Shown in pieces: positions 45,539 through 48,189 of a stretch of 48,189 nt of DNA. Made by a program: the position numbers and the translations under genes. This DNA comes from a virus. The DNA lies in IMG/VR virus record IMGVR_UViG_3300046804_001530, positions 1 through 48,189 of that record; one strand, written 5' to 3'. The first letter of the stretch is position 1. Each line of letters opens with the position of its first letter. The notes under the pieces are model-generated. The model searched no databases. It had not been told where the DNA came from and saw nothing but the letters and a program-made list of their open reading frames with translations.

Positions 45539-45670
45539 TTACAGGAAGTCAATTATGTCGCCATCAAATCTGGCAGTTTCCAATTCATCCATTAGTTCTA
45601 AGACATCAATTTCACCAGAGTGAAACTGCTCAAAGATTTCCTTGATGTATTGCTGGTCTTCGTTTTCCAT
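45539..45670 (-). CDS. Small acidic protein
   Basis: 43 aa (MENEDQQYIKEIFEQFHSGE...), one or two helices. Behind box promoter 14; its stop lies inside a terminator hairpin. Function unknown. Confidence 0.55.
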   Translation of the reverse strand: MENEDQQYIKEIFEQFHSGEIDVLELMDELETARFDGDIIDFL

Positions 45671-45698
45671 TTATTACCCTTCTTTGTTTGATAAAATA

Positions 45699-45722
45699 AT
45701 TATACTGCTAACCACTGACATT
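45699..45722 (-). promoter_or_regulatory. Box promoter 14
   Basis: TAAATGTCAGTGGT then TATAAT; no -35. Drives 45670. Confidence 0.7.
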
Positions 45723-46051
45723 TAGTCATCAGTCATTAGTCTTGTAAGTGATTCTTCTACTAAGGCAACTAATTCTGCACCATCTACCTGTGCGTGAATA
45801 CCTGGGGTATTGCGAGCATAAGCCCTGCCATACCATTGCCCATTATAGTTCTTCTCATTGAACGTTGGAGTTTCACCCATTGACATCAGGTGAACAATAA
45901 AGTTTTCTGCCTCATCATCTTCTTCAAGATAAATTAGGTTTCCGTTGATGTAGCCAAACCCTGTTGCGTAGTTCTTCGCCTCTGGGTATTCGGTTAGGTT
46001 TACTTCCATCCATCCGTGGGAGTCATCAGTAATAAAGTTGAATGTTGCCAT
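45722..46051 (-). CDS. Hypothetical protein
   Basis: 109 aa (MATFNFITDDSHGWMEVNLT...), alpha/beta, with YNGQWYGRAYARNTPG in the middle. GAAAGG 5 nt upstream. Single-gene unit. Function unknown. Confidence 0.6.
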   Translation of the reverse strand: MATFNFITDDSHGWMEVNLTEYPEAKNYATGFGYINGNLIYLEEDDEAENFIVHLMSMGETPTFNEKNYNGQWYGRAYARNTPGIHAQVDGAELVALVEESLTRLMTDD

Positions 46052-46076
46052 TTTTGCCTTTCTTGTTGTTTATCTA

Positions 46077-46100
46077 ATTATACAGTGAACCACTGACATT
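46077..46100 (-). promoter_or_regulatory. Box promoter 15
   Basis: TAATGTCAGTGGT (stop of the 46099 gene inside) then TATAAT; no -35. Drives 46051. Confidence 0.7.
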
Positions 46101-46227
46101 ACAGGTAAGTGTCGTTGCAGTAGGTGCAGATTTGACTCTGCTCATTAGGGTATAGGGGTGCTGTCCATGGTAGTAAGTCTTCGGCATCCATGTCATCACT
46201 ACCGCAAAAATTACAGGCGTTATCCAT
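46099..46227 (-). CDS. Tiny zinc-ribbon protein
   Basis: 42 aa. C5-N-F-C8-G-S and IC-T-Y-C34/37 form a four-Cys ribbon. Overlaps the gene before by 8 nt. Function unknown. Confidence 0.55.
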   Translation of the reverse strand: MDNACNFCGSDDMDAEDLLPWTAPLYPNEQSQICTYCNDTYL

Positions 46228-46519
46228 TTAGCACACTCTCCACAATGTAGTCTTCTAGTCCAAAATACTTTACTAAGTCAATGGCAGGTATTCCGTCTTC
46301 ACCTGTCAAGTCTGGCAGGGTATTTAGGGCGATAGGCTGTTCAGGGTCTTCACCATTTACATAGTCCAATGCGAAGATTAGTTCTTCTGCCAATTCTGGT
46401 ATGTCTAGTCTTAGTCCGTAGGTCTGGCGAATACCCTTGCCAATTAGTATTTGGGTAATCTGTTCTTCTAGCGGTAAGTCCGTTAGTTCTTGTAAATAAA
46501 TAGTTGGTTTCTTAGCCAT
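46220..46519 (-). CDS. Hypothetical protein
   Basis: 99 aa, acidic, helical (LPLEEQITQILIGKGIRQTY, IPELAEELIFALDYV). Starts on the stop of the small basic gene before. Function unknown. Confidence 0.6.
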   Translation of the reverse strand: MAKKPTIYLQELTDLPLEEQITQILIGKGIRQTYGLRLDIPELAEELIFALDYVNGEDPEQPIALNTLPDLTGEDGIPAIDLVKYFGLEDYIVESVLNG

Positions 46520-46689
46520 TAGTTATACTCCCTTATTGCTTTCTCAATGTTGGCTTTACGACTACCCTTGCGAGTGGCAGGGGTAGCGACAATGTGCTTG
46601 TTCAGCAACAGACTTCTAAATAGTTCTGCTGAGTGTGCGTTGCGAGTTGCCTGAGCAACCTTGCCTAGTGGTTTCTTTCTTTTCTTCAT
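46519..46689 (-). CDS. Small basic protein, leaderless
   Basis: 56 aa from ATG 46689, very basic (MKKRKKPLGKVAQATRNAHS, RKGSRKANIEKAIREYN). The -10 ends 6 nt before the ATG, so it is leaderless. It is one of few basic proteins in an acidic set and may bind nucleic acid. Confidence 0.6.
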   Translation of the reverse strand: MKKRKKPLGKVAQATRNAHSAELFRSLLLNKHIVATPATRKGSRKANIEKAIREYN

Positions 46690-46695
46690 ACTACG

Positions 46696-46719
46696 ATTAT
46701 ACACGATACCACTGACATT
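46696..46719 (-). promoter_or_regulatory. Box promoter 16, leaderless
   Basis: AATGTCAGTGGT, TATAAT, then CGTAGT and ATG (46689). No -35 (CCCACA). Confidence 0.7.
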
Positions 46720-46773
46720 GTGGGTATTTGGAAGGTGTTTCTTAATTATCTTAATCAACACGTTATCTAAAAT

Positions 46774-46781
46774 GCCCCGAG
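46774..46781. repeat. GC-rich octamer, copy 9 (GCCCCGAG)
   Basis: Just after the T-run of the 46787-46810 terminator. Confidence 0.65.
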
Positions 46782-46786
46782 AAAAA

Positions 46787-46810
46787 TTTGCCACCCCAAA
46801 GGGTAGCAAA
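46787..46810 (-). terminator. Rho-independent terminator
   Basis: Minus strand TTTGCTACCC...GGGTGGCAAA, then TTTTT. Ends the 46817-47376 operon. Confidence 0.75.
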
Positions 46811-46816
46811 CAAAAC

Positions 46817-46990
46817 CTAAAAAGGTTTTAGTTTTTTTATTTCTGCTCTAAGTTCATCATTGTATCTACTCAAAGCACTTAGTGCTTGCTGTTGGTTCTC
46901 AACAATGTTTCTATACTGACTTAGCAAATAACTCTGCCAAAACAAATAAGCAACAAATAAAATACCAATGCTTACAAATACAATTTCCAT
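46817..46990 (-). CDS. Membrane-anchored coiled-coil protein
   Basis: 57 aa. MEIVFVSIGILFVAYLFW is a membrane helix; then a helical tail (QYRNIVENQQQALSALSRYN ... EIKKLKPF). Last gene before the terminator, just as the micropeptide at 44199 is in its unit. Confidence 0.55.
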   Translation of the reverse strand: MEIVFVSIGILFVAYLFWQSYLLSQYRNIVENQQQALSALSRYNDELRAEIKKLKPF

Positions 46991-47179
46991 TTAGTTCTCC
47001 CAACAAGCGTCAGCAAACTTACTAACAATAAATTTCTCATTGTCATCTTGGAACATAGAGATAAAATCGCTAACCAAGTTCTCAAAAATTACTTCACCCT
47101 CTAAGCCAAGAGAGAGCAAACCCTCTCTAGCACTTGCGAGAATAAAAGAAGTTGATACATAGTCTTTTCGTGTCATCAT
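46991..47179 (-). CDS. Hypothetical protein
   Basis: 62 aa (MMTRKDYVSTSFILASAREG...), helical. Overlaps the stop of the gene before. Function unknown. Confidence 0.55.
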   Translation of the reverse strand: MMTRKDYVSTSFILASAREGLLSLGLEGEVIFENLVSDFISMFQDDNEKFIVSKFADACWEN

Positions 47180-47376
47180 TATTTCTTATCCTTATCTGCG
47201 ATAGTGATTAGTTTTGTGATTAGTTCAGTTCTTTCTTCTGCTGTTAGTTCCAAACCAATTTCGGTTAGGTAATTTGTTCCGTTGCCAGAATAATTTACGA
47301 CCTGAATGTTTAGGACAGCCCAACCATCTTCCCCAAAAGTGAAGCCAGAGAAGTTGTATCTTTTTTTGTTTTCCAT
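47179..47376 (-). CDS. Hypothetical beta-rich protein
   Basis: 65 aa (YNFSGFTFGEDGWAVLNIQV, VNYSGNG), then an acidic helix. First gene of an operon behind box promoter 17. Function unknown. Confidence 0.55.
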   Translation of the reverse strand: MENKKRYNFSGFTFGEDGWAVLNIQVVNYSGNGTNYLTEIGLELTAEERTELITKLITIADKDKK

Positions 47377-47406
47377 TTTTATTTTCCTTTTCGTTTCTTA
47401 TTATTT

Positions 47407-47430
47407 ATTATACAGGCAACCACTGACATT
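47407..47430 (-). promoter_or_regulatory. Box promoter 17
   Basis: TAATGTCAGTGGT (with the stop of the 47429 gene) then TATAAT. No -35. Drives 47376. Confidence 0.7.
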
Positions 47431-47575
47431 AGATGTCAGAAAAGTTTTCCTTTATAAAGTCGTATTCTTCTTTTGCCACTTCTAGGGGTAGCATACCCTT
47501 ATAGTCATTACATTCTGAACAAATTACAGCCTCTGAAGAATAGAGGTTCTCACAGAATACACATACATAAACCAT
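47429..47575 (-). CDS. Small CxxC protein
   Basis: 48 aa from ATG 47575. VYVCVFCENLYSSEAVIC and CSEC give a four-Cys ribbon. An earlier in-frame ATG lies within the promoter and is rejected. Confidence 0.55.
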   Translation of the reverse strand: MVYVCVFCENLYSSEAVICSECNDYKGMLPLEVAKEEYDFIKENFSDI

Positions 47576-47602
47576 AGTTTTTACCTTTCTTGTTATACCT
47601 AA

Positions 47603-47631
47603 ATTATACACCTAACCACTGACATTGGCAA
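47603..47631 (-). promoter_or_regulatory. Box promoter 18 with -35
   Basis: TTGCCA, 17 bp with ATGTCAGTGGT, TATAAT. A TTACGA repeat lies upstream (47659). Confidence 0.7.
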
Positions 47632-47686
47632 GGGGCAATTTAGGGGATTATTTATTTCTGTCGTAAATCATTTTCGGGCGTGTCGT

Positions 47687-47694
47687 GCCCGAGC
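47687..47694. repeat. GC-rich octamer, copy 10 (GCCCGAGC)
   Basis: Beside a hairpin GGGCTGC-GTTA-GCAGTCCC (47701-47719) that overlaps the stop of the 47709 gene. Confidence 0.7.
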
Positions 47695-47708
47695 CGTTTT
47701 GGGCTGCG

Positions 47709-47840
47709 TTAGCAGTCCCTAAACAGTTCGCTTTCTACTGTTGCCCAATCATACTCTTGCTCAGTATCGTCCTCTGGTTCAATGAGGTGTTGGTCATCGT
47801 CATAGCCATTAGGCTCATAGTCATCGCTGTATAGTAGCAT
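47709..47840 (-). CDS. Small acidic protein
   Basis: 43 aa, very acidic (MLLYSDDYEPNGYDDDQHLI...). Start overlaps the TAA of the gene before. Function unknown. Confidence 0.55.
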   Translation of the reverse strand: MLLYSDDYEPNGYDDDQHLIEPEDDTEQEYDWATVESELFRDC

Positions 47841-47962
47841 TAGTAACTCTCCTTTATGATTTGTGTGAATAGTTTATTGAATACCCTGCCAACTCTGCAA
47901 GGGTCGCAAACAATTAGTTCGCCCTCTAATAGTTCTGTAAGACAATCTGAACAATGTGTCAT
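47840..47962 (-). CDS. Small zinc-ribbon-like protein
   Basis: 40 aa. HCSDC and CDPC give a four-Cys site (MTHCSDCLTELLEGELIVCD). Behind box promoter 19. Function unknown. Confidence 0.55.
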   Translation of the reverse strand: MTHCSDCLTELLEGELIVCDPCRVGRVFNKLFTQIIKESY

Positions 47963-47985
47963 CAGTTCCCTTTCTTGATAAAATA

Positions 47986-48009
47986 ATTATACAAACTACC
48001 ACTGACATT
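47986..48009 (-). promoter_or_regulatory. Box promoter 19
   Basis: TAATGTCAGTGGT (stop of the 48008 gene inside) then TATAAT. No -35. Drives 47962. Confidence 0.7.
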
Positions 48010-48154
48010 AGCCCAGTGGAATAACTGTTTTGACAATACGCTTAGGGTATGTTGTGATACAAGCATCGCAAGATAAAAACACATTGTCGTTTTTTAGAAG
48101 CACAAGGTGAACAGGCACAGCAACTGAACACAAGAAGCACGGCTTAGTAGTCAT
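48008..48154 (-). CDS. Small CxxC protein
   Basis: 48 aa (MTTKPCFLCSVAVPVHLVLL, then CDAC). Four Cys in two pairs. A TATAAT (48180-48185) just upstream is the start of a further box promoter cut by the window end. Confidence 0.55.
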   Translation of the reverse strand: MTTKPCFLCSVAVPVHLVLLKNDNVFLSCDACITTYPKRIVKTVIPLG

Positions 48155-48189
48155 TAGTTTTCCTTTCGTTGATAAGACTATTATACAGG

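Noticed and set aside
36042-48009. Possible CRISPR array from the regularly recurring ACCACTGACATT
   Set aside because: Spacing is irregular (roughly 150-1500 bp), the repeats are short and lie next to a -10 before genes, and the sequence between them codes for proteins.
1-48189. Integrase, excisionase or attachment sites as proof of lysogeny
   Set aside because: No tyrosine or serine recombinase gene is visible; the MerR-like HTH at 4081 alone is not enough.

Overview
The window is part of the genome of a tailed phage (Caudoviricetes) with AT-rich DNA that probably infects an actinobacterium. The host call rests on a WhiB-type regulator (22528-22818), a DUF2637-like membrane protein (27527-28063), a DUF7455-like protein (21331-21558), a DnaE-type replicase, and many promoters placed so that transcription would start on the ATG (leaderless messages, common in actinobacteria). 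The low GC suggests a low-GC lineage, such as streamlined freshwater or marine actinobacteria, rather than Streptomyces or Mycobacterium. That last step is inference. No portal, major capsid or integrase gene is visible, so the window is not the whole genome.

Layout. 1-4.1 kb: tail and fibre genes (+). 4.1-15.8 kb: DNA metabolism (+): HTH protein, DnaB helicase, DnaG primase, ssDNA-binding protein, PolIII alpha, MazG-like hydrolase, RecA, a putative nuclease, a Cas4-like nuclease and a RuvC-like resolvase, packed with overlapping starts and stops. 15.8-18.1 kb: small and large terminase. 18.1-23.8 kb: secreted PA14-like protein, two holin candidates, two tRNAs (Asn, Thr), M23 endolysin, zinc-ribbon proteins, SLOG-like protein and WhiB. 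23.8-28.4 kb: stress and chaperone genes (Hsp20, Dps, thioredoxin, GroES) with structural and small membrane genes. 28.4-31.8 kb: five overlapping genes for glycosyltransferases, a methyltransferase and a sugar epimerase. 31.9-35.0 kb: mixed strands, including a phosphate-binding PstS gene on the minus strand with a candidate PHO box, and a pyrimidine-dimer glycosylase-like gene.

35.0-35.7 kb is a non-coding, AT-rich region with three perfect DnaA boxes at 12-bp spacing. It lies where the rightward genes meet the leftward genes and is the best candidate replication origin.

35.7-48.2 kb is an array of about 40 mostly tiny, acidic genes, all on the minus strand. Almost every gene or gene pair has its own promoter carrying the same box (AATGTCAGTGGT) at a fixed distance from a TATAAT -10; 19 full copies and one cut by the window end are visible. 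The promoters that open a transcription unit also have a -35-like hexamer and lie downstream of a terminator, a conserved GC-rich octamer (GCCCGAGC) and TTACGA repeats. Promoters inside a unit lack the -35 and often overlap the stop codon of the gene before. A family of four covarying hairpins sits in 3' untranslated regions at 39.8-42.1 kb. This modular promoter system is the most novel-looking feature of the window.
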